A DNA stretch of 64,000 nt from Pseudoscleropodium purum (Eukaryota > Streptophyta > Bryopsida > Hypnales > Brachytheciaceae): positions 11,090,173 through 11,154,172 of the forward strand of contig OZ017798.1 in assembly GCA_963969395.1 (NCBI GenBank), written 5' to 3'. This document shows positions 48,119 through 58,851 of this stretch, one piece after another. Position 1 is the stretch's first letter. Each line of letters opens with the position of its first letter. The notes under the pieces are model-generated. The model was given only the letters and a program-made list of their open reading frames with translations. It was not told the origin of the DNA and ran no database searches. A program made the translations under genes and the position numbers.

Positions 48119-49086
48119 TCAAGTCATTACAGCCCCTAAGAGAAAGAGGGTTTGGAAACGAGATGAGAGTGCTAAGAAAGGAAGGAGGGATAGGAAAGAT
48201 AGAGAAAATGAGAGGAATGTGGAAGCAAATGCTAAGACATGGATAGAAGAGAGTGTCCATGCAAAATTTGAGAGAGAGAGAGAGAAAGGACAATAATTGC
48301 TCTTCCTATTGACATGTCCAAGGAAGTGGAATCCTGTCCTTTGGTGAGGACAATGGAGGCGGGATTTTTCAATGATTTGAGAATGTTTCATATGAAGGAC
48401 TACAAATTTTTTGTTCCAATTCTCATAGATTCATCCAACTTGTATACTTTTTACATTAAGCATAGCTTACAAGAGTACTTCACTTCCATTGAAGATGATT
48501 CTCTCGAAAGAAACAAAGTGGAGAGAGTACTAAGCTATTTTGGAGGTAAGACTTCATTACCTTTGTGCTCTTCTCTTATGCATCAATTGTGTACTTGAGT
48601 TTGTCTAATGTAATGTATTTGGTTGTTCACTTGAATTTCTTGACTTTATTTTTTACATATTTTATATGTATCCCATATACTTAAGACTTTCAATGCTTCA
48701 TTTTTTCAAATTGAATTTTTGTAGATGACTATTGGGAACACTATGAATTTTTTAGAGCATCTCATCTCCTAAATCTACTTCAAGCTAATGATTTCTACTA
48801 TGACCATCTATTGTGGAAGAATGAGGGCTTGTGAAAAGAGGATTAGAAGACCAAACAGATAGGCAAGTGGAAACTTCTCCATCCTTTGAGGTCAAAAGAG
48901 ATGCAAGATCACCTTAAGAAAAGAGCCTTTCAAAGCATAAGTGTTGAAGAGGAAGGAACTTCAACTATGGAAGAAGGAGGTCCAAGCTCAACTACAACTA
49001 GAGGCATTAGGAAGGCTAAATTTAGGCCTAAATCTATGTCTTAAGGCAAGGGCAACGACAAAGGGAAGGGCAAGGGCAAGAAATAA
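48119..49086 (+). pseudogene. degenerate plus-strand open reading region inside the MULE
   Basis: A Lys/Arg/Glu-rich segment (about 48127-48293), a frame at 48314-48598 (MSKEVESCPLVRTMEAGFF and LNNLYTFYIKH-like hydrophobic pattern), a further segment from 48725 (DDYWEHYEFFRASHLLNLL) and a Gly/Lys tail ending near 49086 lie in order on the strand opposite to the transposase. Frameshifts and stops separate them. It may be a second element gene or captured host sequence; the family is not recognised. Confidence 0.4.
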
Positions 49087-50486
49087 AATGCTCTCTTCAA
49101 TAAGTAGGTATATGTAGTTTTAAAAAAAAAATTTATATTGATACATTATGCTTTTGTATTGAATGTTTAGGGTTTATTTATTGTCTTTTATGTGGTTATA
49201 TCATTCACATATGCTATTTACATTGATAGAAAGAGTTTACTCCAAGTTTTAGACAATTGTAGAATGACTTACTCCAAGTGTTAGACAATTCATATATCTA
49301 TATCAAATGATAGATAACATTGCATTCTATCAACTATGCCTTCTTGTCACTTCAACTTCACAAGCACATTCTCCAAATCATAAATCACTTGTAAAAATTC
49401 CTTCTTCTCTCTATCATTTGATATATTAGAACTCACAAACTCTTCATTGTCAACTTCTTCAAATGTAGGAAGAAATGAAGATTCAATTCCTGTACTTGAA
49501 GATGGGGTTTTTCTTAGAGCTTCTCTTGAAGCTTCTTCTTTATAGAAGGACACATAATATTTTTTGATAATCAATTGAACCGCAAGAATATGTTTACAAG
49601 TTGATATGGAAGAGGGGCAATCACAAAAGTGAATGCTTAGGGAGGCATTATAAGTTGTATTAAAAAAAAGTTTCACTTAAAATACATAATATCTTTTGTT
49701 CTCCATCCAATACTTCAAATACATCTTGTAAGTGAGTTTTATACCTTTGGAATAGTCTCTCGACACTTAGTAGACAATGTTGATGAGCTTCATCATTAGC
49801 TTGTTTTGTAAATCTTCCTGAATCACCTATAATTTGTACAAGTAAAATGTAAATAATGTATAATTTTTTTAAGGCTAATTTTTATTATTTAATAATAATA
49901 CATAATCATAAAATATGACATTCAAAATTCAATAAATAAAAAATAATGACATTAAAAACACATACTTATGAATTGAACTTGTATAAAATGGTCTACTATA
50001 GTAGGACCTTCGATATGACTTCCATCCGTTGTACTTTCAATTATAGCCACAATCAAATCTCGAATTGACCGGTTCACTTTACTTTGAAGAAGAGTGTGCT
50101 TGATCCACTCCCAATGCCTTTCTATGTGGTTAGTAGCATCCATGCCACCATATGAAAAAAGCCTTCCAAATTTTGGTCACATTGTTCTCCAAGGCACAAC
50201 ATCACCTATCCATCCACATCTCATGTATTCTTCTACTCCAAGTATGTATTCAAAGTCCGCATAAATTTTCCTCAAATTCTCTTGAAAGTGATCTTTCCGT
50301 GGACAATTCAATAGAATATGTAAACTTTGCCAAACTTTGTCTTTCTCTGATATAGGTACGCAAGTCAAAAGATTCTCACTCCAAGCCTTCATGGTATGAA
50401 ACCAACACAATAGAACTCGTCTTGCAACTTGCTCTTCCCTGAATCTTCCATGTTTCCAACAATGAATGTCATTGTTTACAACATAG

Positions 50487-50989
50487 TGTCATGTTATTTG
50501 ATGATGGGTAGTTGATTAGCTCTGTAGGACTTTCTAGGAGGTGGTAGTAGACATGTTATAGCCAAAATAGCCATGTATTGGCCATTGGGGGGCTAAACTA
50601 GTGTCTTGAGATTGTTTGAGGTGTAAACGGGGCTATTTTTGGAGTGCCTTTAGGGTGGTTATAACCCTAGGCCGCCCCCTTGCTCATTCATTCTCTTCAG
50701 GTCTTGTATATGTTGTTGTTTTTGAGTTAAAAGGAATTGGAGCATGGAATGTAATGATGGTTGGTTGTTATACCAATCTTTACTAGTGTTATTCTTCAAT
50801 TCATATGATTTTGCAAGATTAATCCAATTGAGACAAAGTAGAAGCAACCTTGAGTGTTTAGGAAGCTTATTATTGGATGGTTGGTCATTCATGCCTTGTT
50901 GTAGTGTGGATTTGCTTTGAAGCATGTGTAAGTGTTCTAGTGTTTGTAGTTTATGACATCTCTTGTAAACGATGTAAAGTGACACGACA
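50487..50989. mobile_element. solo LTR inserted in the MULE transposase
   Basis: A 503-bp insertion begins TGTCATGTTA and ends GTGACACGACA (TG...CA, with TGTC/GACA inverted tips), flanked by ATAG at 50483-50486 and 50990-50993. The transposase reading (…AIN | VVNND…) is resumed directly if the insert and one ATAG are skipped. No internal coding region is present, so it is interpreted as a solo LTR left by recombination; a very short TRIM-type element is an alternative. Confidence 0.75.
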
Positions 50990-51812
50990 ATAGTTAATGG
51001 CATTCAAAGATGTTTTACATTTATTTATAATAAATGCCGATGGTCTTATGTTGCCTATGTTGGAAAAGACACTTCTCAATGCAAGTTCTATCTCTATTCC
51101 TTCATAACCTCCATCTTTATCTTTAGTACATAATATGTAAAAGATAGGCATAGCCTTACCATCTTGATTGGGAACAACTGCAGCATACAAAGGTAAATCG
51201 TATTGATTTGTTTTGAAAGTCAAATCAAATGCCCATGCTTGTCCTTTAGAAAATTGCTTTGCATTTTCTTTCATGAATTCATTCTGTATAACAACAACGA
51301 ATGATCTTTGCCTTGCATCTTCATGTGTGAGGCAATACTATTGATAAAAAATAATCTTCCCTTGTTTTTGAAGCCTTAGAACTTTGACATTAGTAGCATC
51401 CCATCGTTAATTTGCAATGCATCTACGAAAGAAATACAAAACACACAAAGTTAAGGTTTAAGAAATAAATACATGTCACTTTATGTATTGAAAAGAATAA
51501 AAAAGAACAAAATTACCATTCAATCTATTGAAGTAAGAAAACTCCTCAACTTCCTTCGGAATAAGAAAAAAATGATATACTACTTATTTGAAGTCCTCAA
51601 CCATAGCTTGTATTTTTGTTTCCTCTCAAATAGATACCAAAGCAACAATAGATGTAGAAATCATATTTTTCAAATTCTCTACTGCAAAAGAAATAACTAG
51701 TGGGTGTATGGATAGAAACATTTTGTCAACTTCACTACTTGGGCAATGTTCACTATGTTTTGTATGCACACATACAATTGCTTTTCTAGACATATTCATT
51801 TTTTTTTGGAGC

Positions 51813-52085
51813 CAGGGTTGACACGACATCCGGACGTGGACGCTGTATCCGCAGCGTTCGCTAACATTCGCGTCCACCTGTCCGCCCCGTCCGCCCGGTT
51901 ACGACCGTCCGATCGACACGCGGACTGATGTAGTCCGCACGATCTGGGCGTCCGCCTCGGGCCGTCCGTCCCGCCCGTCCGCCTTCCGACGGCGAGAGGG
52001 ACGCTGCATCCGCTAGCGTCCGTGCGTCCGAACGTCCGGGTTACGGACGCTTTTTTCGAGCGGACGTAGAGATTCGTCAACCCTG
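51813..52085. mobile_element. GC-rich hAT-type MITE inside the MULE
   Basis: A 273-bp insertion has 10-bp inverted ends CAGGGTTGAC and a perfect 8-bp flanking duplication TTTGGAGC (51805-51812 and 52086-52093), the hallmarks of the hAT superfamily. It is strikingly rich in CpG (many CGTCCG and CCGTCC units) while its surroundings are AT-rich. It has no meaningful coding capacity and falls just after a splice donor of the transposase. Confidence 0.88.
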
Positions 52086-53210
52086 TTTGGAGCACTCACC
52101 TTTTCCAAGAGGCACCGTAGCTTTGATTTTGAACTTGCAATTGCATTTCATAGACTTTCTCTCTCTTCTTGATGATGAAATCAAAATATGTTCTTCTTTT
52201 TTCTTCTTCTGAGATTTTTTTGTCATCCTCTAGACCATGGTAATATGTGATCTTATAATCCTTTGTTACCATTGTTTTAGACACGCGGCATACTACAATA
52301 TGACTCTAGTAAATCCCATTAAGAGTACCATTGAGAAGTTCACAAGGAATTTTGTGAACTTCATTCCATAGTTGTACTTTTTGACAACTTGGGCAAGATT
52401 TGATGCAATTCTGAATATAAGATTGAGAAATGCCTCCTACCTTTTGATTGGTATTCCACTTAGTTTGTATAGAAGTAGTAGTAGCATTTAGTGATAAATG
52501 TTTACCACTAGGAGTGACATGGGAGTTGAACACTATAGATGACCAATTTTCAATGGAAACAACTTGTCGTTGTTTTGTATCACCTAAAGGTGAAAGACCA
52601 ATTCTATGAATGTCTTCCACTAACTTCAAAGTCTTTTTGAAGTTTTTCCCATTGTTCTTGAGTGTACACCACATCATTGACATCTATAGTTCTTCCGTGG
52701 CTTGTAAGAAGCGGACGGAAGTTCTTGTCTGCTTTACAAATCTCACAAAAAGTAGGGTACCTATCCTTTTGTAGACAATCAATCATAAGATTCGTACTAC
52801 CAAGAGTAAATTGAGCAAACTTTGGCAAAACCTCTATAGAAACATGATAAAAAGAAGGTTTTAGTGGCTCATCTATGAAATATGGTAAGTCTGTAGTCAT
52901 GAAGTGTGAGTTACATCCCTCATCCTCTTCAAATGTCTCCTCCATATCTTCATTGCTACTAGAGTCAGATTCAAAACCTGACAAGTGAAGGTAAACTCCT
53001 CAAAGGTTAAAGAAGAAGTGGTTCATTCACTTTCACAAGCTCCATGAAGTATGTTTTCTACTCCTAGAATATACTCCAAATTGTCTTCAAAATCAGAAGG
53101 ATAGTAACATTCATCCACCCTAAACTCATTGTCTTCCTCCATAATGAACCAAGCCTAACTTTGAAATCTTAGTGGATAATCTCTTAGAATGAAAAAAAAA
53201 TACCTAAAAC

Positions 53211-53355
53211 ACTTAGCAATGGAACCCTAAACAAACAAAGTACCCTAAATACTTAGCAATGGAGATTCTAAACAAGCCAAGTGCCCTAAACACTTAACAA
53301 TGGAGATTCTAAATAAGCCAAGTACCTAAAACACTTAGCAATGGAGATCCTAAAA
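53211..53355. repeat. minisatellite, 41-bp unit, about 4 copies
   Basis: Units start at 53211, 53251, 53292 and 53333 with ACTTAGCAATGGA, followed by CTAAACAAGCCAAGTACCCT-like sequence. It lies upstream of the transposase start inside the MULE. Confidence 0.85.
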
Positions 53356-54151
53356 AAATACTCCTCAATTCTTGAAAAGAATCCTTTCTCTACAATCTTT
53401 AAGAAATAGCACTAGAATTCATGAAAAAAATCCTCAAAGTGTTTAGAAGAAACTCTCCCTATAACCCTAAACATCTAAAACAACAAGTGCAAGTGTTTAA
53501 ACAAAAATGAAGTGTATCAAGGCTTTGGCTTCCTTCCTTCTTCTCCTCTAAAGTGGGCAAGTAGAAAGGTCTAAAATAGAAAACTACATTATTAATAAAC
53601 TTTTTGTAAATGTATTTACAATTGACAATGTATACCTATGTATGATAGATTGTCAATTTCTCATATTTGTATTTTTCTTTTACATGTAGGATCCTTAACG
53701 TAGAAGACATTTTTGAAACTGATATTAGTCCTTTATGGTTCCAATTTTCATATCCAATTTCCAATCTATATTCATGTATGATGAAGTGCAATGTAGGAGA
53801 AAACAATAGTACCTCCTATGATATTCAAAGAAAATTTTATCTTAATGAACTTATCATTGACCTAAACCATTACTCAATAATGAATTTTAAGATTAAACTA
53901 ATATCATCAAAATTCTTCATACAAACAATTAAAAATTATATATTTTTTAAATTTACTATTTTCTAGGCTAGAAGATTCTAAAGTACATTTAAAACTACAC
54001 ATATGCTAATTTTTTAATATTCTATTTAATGTTGACTTTTGTAATGAAGGACCCTTTGACATATAAAAATTACTTTTTAATAAAATTTCTCACAATACAA
54101 TCCTTTACAAACCCTAGTGGTGGCCATATAATTTTTACCAAAACATAAGAA

Positions 54152-54424
54152 AACTTTCTTCAAGCTAATTGTAGTGGCCATATATTGTCTCAAAAATGTG
54201 TATGGCCCTATCTGCCAAGGCCATACACATTTCTGAGCTAGTGTATGGCTGGCCACATGGTTCCACATGAAAGAATCCGTCTGTGACGACAGAGTGCAAC
54301 AAAGGCGGGGGCGGATACTTTTGGGGCCGGGGCAAGGCGAGCTATTGGAGGTGAGGGGGTCAATTTTTTCCCCAAACAGTCCAGGCAGGCGGAATCTCGG
54401 AACTAGCTGGGACTTCGGGTAGAG
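54152..54424 (-). repeat. right terminal inverted repeat of the MULE
   Basis: Reverse-complement partner of 47402-47678, with the same inner hairpin of GTATGGCC and GGCCATAC. Confidence 0.85.
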
Positions 54425-54435
54425 GGTAAGCTCCC

Positions 54436-55307
54436 CCCCACCCACAATTGTATCTAGTTTTAAGGCACCATTTTATGAGATATTCATGATGTGTACATCT
54501 CTAAAATCAACATATATTTATACTCTTGTAGAAACAATTTTAGAACATCTACCAAGTAAACTTTGGCCCTTCACAACTTTTGCATACAATATCCAAATGA
54601 TATGGTCTTTGGTGCATTAGAATCTCTTATCACTTGCCAGTGAATGGAAAAAGATTAAAATTTTTTTACCAATCCAGCAATAGAAACTATCCACCATAGA
54701 AAATTGGAAGTCGTAGTTATGGATATCTTTATCTTAACAGTGCTATTTTCAAATTTTGCTATTCTACTATAATTAATCGCTTAGGATCCAGATTCTAGAA
54801 TTCATGTTGCGGTACCAGTAACGTGTCTGCTCTTGGTTGGTTGGTTTCTGTTTGAATTTGCCATAGAACTGGGCTATTGATCCCTTTTCCAAGGGAGCCG
54901 GCTCCAGAGTGATTTTAGCGATGGATTCACCTCCGTCTAATTCAATAATATATAATTGTAGTGACGGAGAAAGAGGCCAGGGAGGATTGACCCTCTATTG
55001 GCCCATGTTCTACCCTTGTAAAAAACCTTGAATTTTTTTTTAATTTGCCACAAATGATAAAATTTGCAAATTCTGAATTCATATTTGCAATCAAACTCCC
55101 CAAATTAACTAGGAATGTGGTGAAATACAAAATTTAAGCGCCACAAAAAAGGGGGTAATTTTTGACATTTACCCTATGGCGAGGCAATAGAAGGATCAAT
55201 CCTCTCTAGCCCTAACAGAGGGAAAGGTCATTGTCTAACTTATCCATGACAAACATGGGCGGGGTCCTAGAATTGATTTATTTTTAAATTACTAACTCAC
55301 AAACTAA
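54436..55307. other. AT-rich intergenic region
   Basis: No gene or repeat could be supported between the Mutator-like element and the first TTAA-flanked element. Confidence 0.5.
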
Positions 55308-55311
55308 TTAA

Positions 55312-56234
55312 CCCCTAAAGTCCCATTGTCCCCTTAGGGGACAAATCAAATTCTAGGTAGGTTTTTGTGACCTCAATTTTTGGTGAATTGTTTTAGAACT
55401 TTTTCATAAGATAGAAAAACTGATTATCTACATGAGAGTATAATTTTTATTTCAATTGGTGCCCGGGAGCAAAAGTTATACCACAAAAAGCCTAAAACTG
55501 AACTCGGCGGGTAGTACAAAAAAAATCACAAATAATCAAAATAAATTTGAATTTTTTTCCCTGAAATGTTTTATTTTTGTCTACATGTGAAGCTTTGATT
55601 TGTTCTATTTGGACTAATAATGAGAAAGTTAAGGACAATCTTGTTTTGGGGGCAATTTTAGTATCTTCTTGAAAATATAACTTCTAGGATTCATTTTGAA
55701 TGCAATTTTCAAAACTTTCCACAATTTTTTTTGAGAATGTTGTTTTTGCTTACTAGAACAATCTCACTATTGAGATCATTGTCTTTCAATACCATCTTGG
55801 AGTTATTAACAATTCAATCTTTTTTTCCAATCTTAGACCTACTTCTTCTTAGCATTTTTTTAAAGAATGAAAATCAAGTGGGCTTTTTTTTTTTTTTAAA
55901 TTCCTTAAACTTTCAACTCAATTCTTCAATATAAATTTTTTTAAATTTCAAGTCTATAGTGCAAAAACTTTCACAATTGGTGGTCAAAGTCATCTAAAAT
56001 TGCAGGCCAATGTTAAAAAAAACTTTCTTTTTCAACTTTGAATGCTAATATCTTCCAATCTATATTGTCAAAGTTCATGAAAATTTTACCACATGAGCTA
56101 AGACAAGTGAAGTACAAGATTCCTACAATTGGATTCTAAGAAAATGATTTTGTTTTTGTTTTCTTGGATGCATGCAACAAAAATGGCAATTTTGAATGGT
56201 TTTTGATAGAAAAATGGCCTTGAGACTTTAGGGG
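55312..56234 (+). mobile_element. TTAA-flanked non-autonomous element, copy 2
   Basis: A 923-bp element has inverted ends CCCCTAAAG and CTTTAGGGG and TTAA on both sides (55308-55311, 56235-56238). It is homologous to the DNAAF11 intron copy and, in inverse orientation, to 56652-57549. It has no coding capacity. A subterminal palindrome GTCCCCTTAGGGGAC is present near the left end. Confidence 0.75.
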
Positions 56235-56651
56235 TTAAAATGTTGGCTTTTTTTCAATTTAGAGCAAATTCCTTAAAGCTCAAAAAAGGACCTTGGCATT
56301 TAGAGGTTTAGTTAGTTTTTTTTAATAGTGCCATATAACATCTAGTGATTTGTTTAAGGTAATATGGACTTGCCAGAATTTGAGGTAGATCCAATGAAGA
56401 CGAAATCCATTGGAAGCAATCAAGAAATGAAATTTATTTTCTACCTTTCCCTTTCAAGATATGGGAGTAGATTTGATTGTTTTTTCTTTGATTTGTATGT
56501 AGTAATTTTTGAAAAAATTAACTAATTTTTCTAGAATACTTTAGTGGGAGATTCTAGACAAATTTGTCCAAGGGTCCACCCTCTATCCACTTTACCATGG
56601 TCTTTGATACATAATACAGTAAACATTTAGAAAGCTAATACATGTTGTTAA

Positions 56652-57549
56652 CCCCTAGGACTAAGCCCTTCTTTTTGCCAAAAAGATATTCAAAACCGCC
56701 ATTTCTATAGCAAAAGGTTAAAAAAATTTTAATTGTTTCTTTTTCACATCTAACGATAGGATCTTACACCTAACTATTATGAAAATGTGTGGAAATTTTT
56801 TTAGAATTTTTCACCACTTAGATTGTATGATACGTGCATTTAAAGTGGAAAAAACAAGTTTTTCAGCACATTGCTAGATTAGATTTTAAAACTTTGAACA
56901 TTTTTAACTTTAATTTTTTTTCTCTGTAGAGTTTAAATCTTTATGGCATAAAATTGAGTTGAGGGTTTAGAAAAAATTCAGAATATTCAAAAAAACTTAA
57001 TTTTTATTCTTTAAAAAATTGCTAAATAAAAGTAGGTACAAGATAGAAGGAAAATCTAAAATATTCATATCTCTAAAATGAAATTAAAATTCACTAATCC
57101 CAATGGTGAGATTGTTCTTGCAAGAAAGATTGACCATGTGAAACTTCTTTTTTTTAAATTGTAAAAATTGCATTCAGAAATGAATCCTACAAGTTATTTT
57201 TTCAAGAAGATACTCTAATTGCTTGCAAAATAAGATTGTCCATAACTTTCTCATAAAAAATCCAAATGGAATGAATTAAAGCTTCACATGTACAGAAAAA
57301 TATAATCTATGAGGAAAATAATTTTTAAAATTAAAAAATTAATATTTTTGAAATTTTTTTTGCTACCCCCTATTCCTTGTTTTGAGCTTATTTGGGCATA
57401 ACTTTTATTTTGGGGCATCGATTGATAAAAAAATTTATATTCCCATGAAGCTAATCAATTTTTCTATCTTCAATAAAAGTTTCAAAAAATAAGGAAAAAA
57501 TTTCATCCTGTAGGTACCTACCCGAAATCCCATTTGTCCCCTAAAGCTG
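56652..57549 (-). mobile_element. TTAA-flanked non-autonomous element, copy 3 (inverted)
   Basis: An 898-bp element is flanked by TTAA at 56648-56651 and 57550-57553. It is the reverse-complement relative of copy 2; matched blocks include GAAGCTTCACATGT-type sequence near 57281 against ACATGTGAAGCTTTGATT near 55583, and ATAGAAAAA-TTGATTA. Its outer right end has lost about 20 bp relative to copy 2. Together with copy 2 it forms a 2.2-kb inverted pair with a ~410-bp spacer. Confidence 0.7.
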
Positions 57550-57948
57550 TTAAGTCTATAATTTTTTTAAATAAAATTAGAAGAATCTAGAGCATATATA
57601 AACTTTCAAAAATACCAAAAAACCATCAAAATAAACATAAGATGAAGTTGATGTGAGAAAACGGATGAAATTGATTTAAGAAAACAAATGAAGTTAATAA
57701 AAAATAACCCATTCAAACCCCAAATAGGGGGTTGCGGACGGCAACTCTTGGACGGAACCAAGATCAGATTTGAGGGGATACCTCAAACAAAGACAAGAAC
57801 AAGCTAGAAGTGAGGGGATTCCTCACATATGACTCAGAACGTGCTTCAAGATGAAAAAATTAGAAGATGTATTGATAACATGAAGTCAAAGAATGATTGG
57901 GTACAACTGGTGTTGAAGAGAGTGAGGGACAATGGCCCTCGACTCTCT

Positions 57949-57956
57949 ATTTATAC
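57949..57956 (-). promoter_or_regulatory. LTR TATA box
   Basis: TATAAATA on the minus strand, followed by GAGAGTC, in the middle of the LTR and 9 bp downstream of the heat-shock-element array. It is well placed to be the promoter of the retrotransposon. Confidence 0.7.
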
Positions 57957-57965
57957 TAGACTAAG

Positions 57966-58233
57966 GAACCTTCCGGAATAAGGCCTTGGAAACCTTTGGA
58001 AATATCCGTAGGTCTTTCCGGAAGCTTGTGGAAGCTTCTGGAAACTAGGAGGATCTAGTGGAAGCTTCTGGAAGCTTCTAGAAGCTTCCGAAAACTAGTG
58101 GAACCAAATGGAACCTTCCGGAAGCTTGTAGAAGCTTCCGAAAACTAGTGGAACCAAATGGAACCTTCCGGAAGCTTGTGGAAGCTTCCGAAAACTAGTA
58201 GGACTAAGTAGAAGCTTCCGGAAGCTTCCGGAA
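57966..58233 (-). promoter_or_regulatory. array of heat-shock-element-like units in the LTR U3
   Basis: Over about 270 bp the sequence alternates GAA and TTC at 5-bp spacing (GAA-nn-TTC-nn-GAA), the binding pattern of heat shock factors. Runs of five or more units occur near 58009-58043, 58060-58088, 58110-58137 and 58211-58233; some units are changed to TTG. Part of it is a ~60-bp tandem repeat (GAACCAAATGGAACCTTCC). It lies directly upstream of the TATA box in element orientation. Confidence 0.7.
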
Positions 58234-58408
58234 ACAAATAGAAACTAATGAAGACTATTGGAATCTACTAGAATCATTGGAAACAACTTGTACACTAGGC
58301 CACCGCTTTTAAGAAGGTTTCTTAAGAGGCATCCTTGTTGCAAAGGCGGTGGAGACTCTATTAGGGACGAAACTACTGGATAAGGCCCGGTATGGCACGT
58401 CCGTGACA

Positions 58409-58420
58409 TCACCCCCCTTC
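58409..58420 (-). other. polypurine tract
   Basis: GAAGGGGGGTGA on the minus strand directly abuts the 3' LTR start (TGTCACGG), as expected for the plus-strand DNA primer site. Confidence 0.85.
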
Positions 58421-58451
58421 AAAGAACGAGTTCCACGAGTTCACCTATAGG

Positions 58452-58724
58452 CTAATAGCATGAATAGAAAAGAGAATATTCACGTGGGACTTCACGTGAC
58501 TGCGACAAAAGAAAAGAATGTTCGGTGTACAGAATACCGTTAGACGAAATGTTGGCGGCAAAAAGGCGGCGAATGGCGGCGAGTCCGACGGTGGTAAGAA
58601 ATAGTAGCGCTGCTAAACTGAAGTATAAGGCCGTGTGAATGACAACATGAAACATCGGCAAGGTGGTGATTACGATGTTATCGACTTTTTCGGCTGACGT
58701 GAGTTCGAAGGCCTGTCCCCTCAA
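58452..58724 (-). other. small hydrophobic open frame between integrase and 3' LTR
   Basis: A 90-residue frame contains one probable membrane helix (HTALYFSLAALLFLTTVGLA). It occupies the position where an extra gene would stand in the element. It is not recognised and may be chance. Confidence 0.2.
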
Positions 58725-58851
58725 AACTGAGTTAGTATATTGTTACCTCGTCGATACCACCACCGTTTTAGTTCAAAGTCTTTGCATCTGCACCAGCACC
58801 AAGAAAAATCTTGCAGAACTTGGTGTTGGTGTTGGTCCAGACGCATTAAAC

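Larger units (their letters stand above)
49347..52984 (-). pseudogene. MULE transposase, broken
   Basis: Pieces in order on the minus strand: N-terminal acidic segment 52604-52984; 52306-52683 in another frame (contains CPSCQK); 52096-52284 ending at a GTGAGT donor; catalytic part 50994-51274 (WAFDLTFKTNQYDLPLYAA); its continuation below 50482 (CWFHTMKAW, then GCGWIGDV-like region); 49952-50143 (NHIERHWEWIK); and the C-terminal SWIM finger 49347-49676 (CDCPSSISTCKH, CxCx6CxH). The 503-bp solo LTR at 50487-50989 splits the catalytic domain. The expected second Asp (FIIDK in related proteins) appears as Asn (AFIINK). The protein cannot be active from this copy. Confidence 0.8.
47402..54424 (-). 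mobile_element. Mutator-like element (MULE) with long terminal inverted repeats
   Basis: A 7.0-kb element is flanked by an 11-bp direct repeat GGTAAGCTCCC (47391-47401 and 54425-54435), within the 8-11 bp range of Mutator target duplications. Terminal inverted repeats are about 47402-47678 and 54152-54424, roughly 80 percent identical by eye, sharing GGGGAAAAAATTGA, CCCCGGCCCCAAAAGTATCC and ATGTGTATGGCC. It encloses a broken minus-strand transposase with MULE and SWIM motifs and a degenerate plus-strand frame, and is itself interrupted by a solo LTR and a hAT-type MITE. Confidence 0.88.
57730..58408 (-). repeat. 3' LTR of the chromovirus
   Basis: About 679 bp. The element-sense start is TGTCACGGAC at 58408; the far end matches the other LTR from 63881 (TGTTGCGGACGG on the plus strand), where this copy reads GG for TG. 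A TATA box (57949-57956) separates the repeat-rich U3 from R-U5. The exact outer boundary is uncertain by a few bases, since the primer-site-like motif in the leader lies farther from the LTR than usual. Confidence 0.8.
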
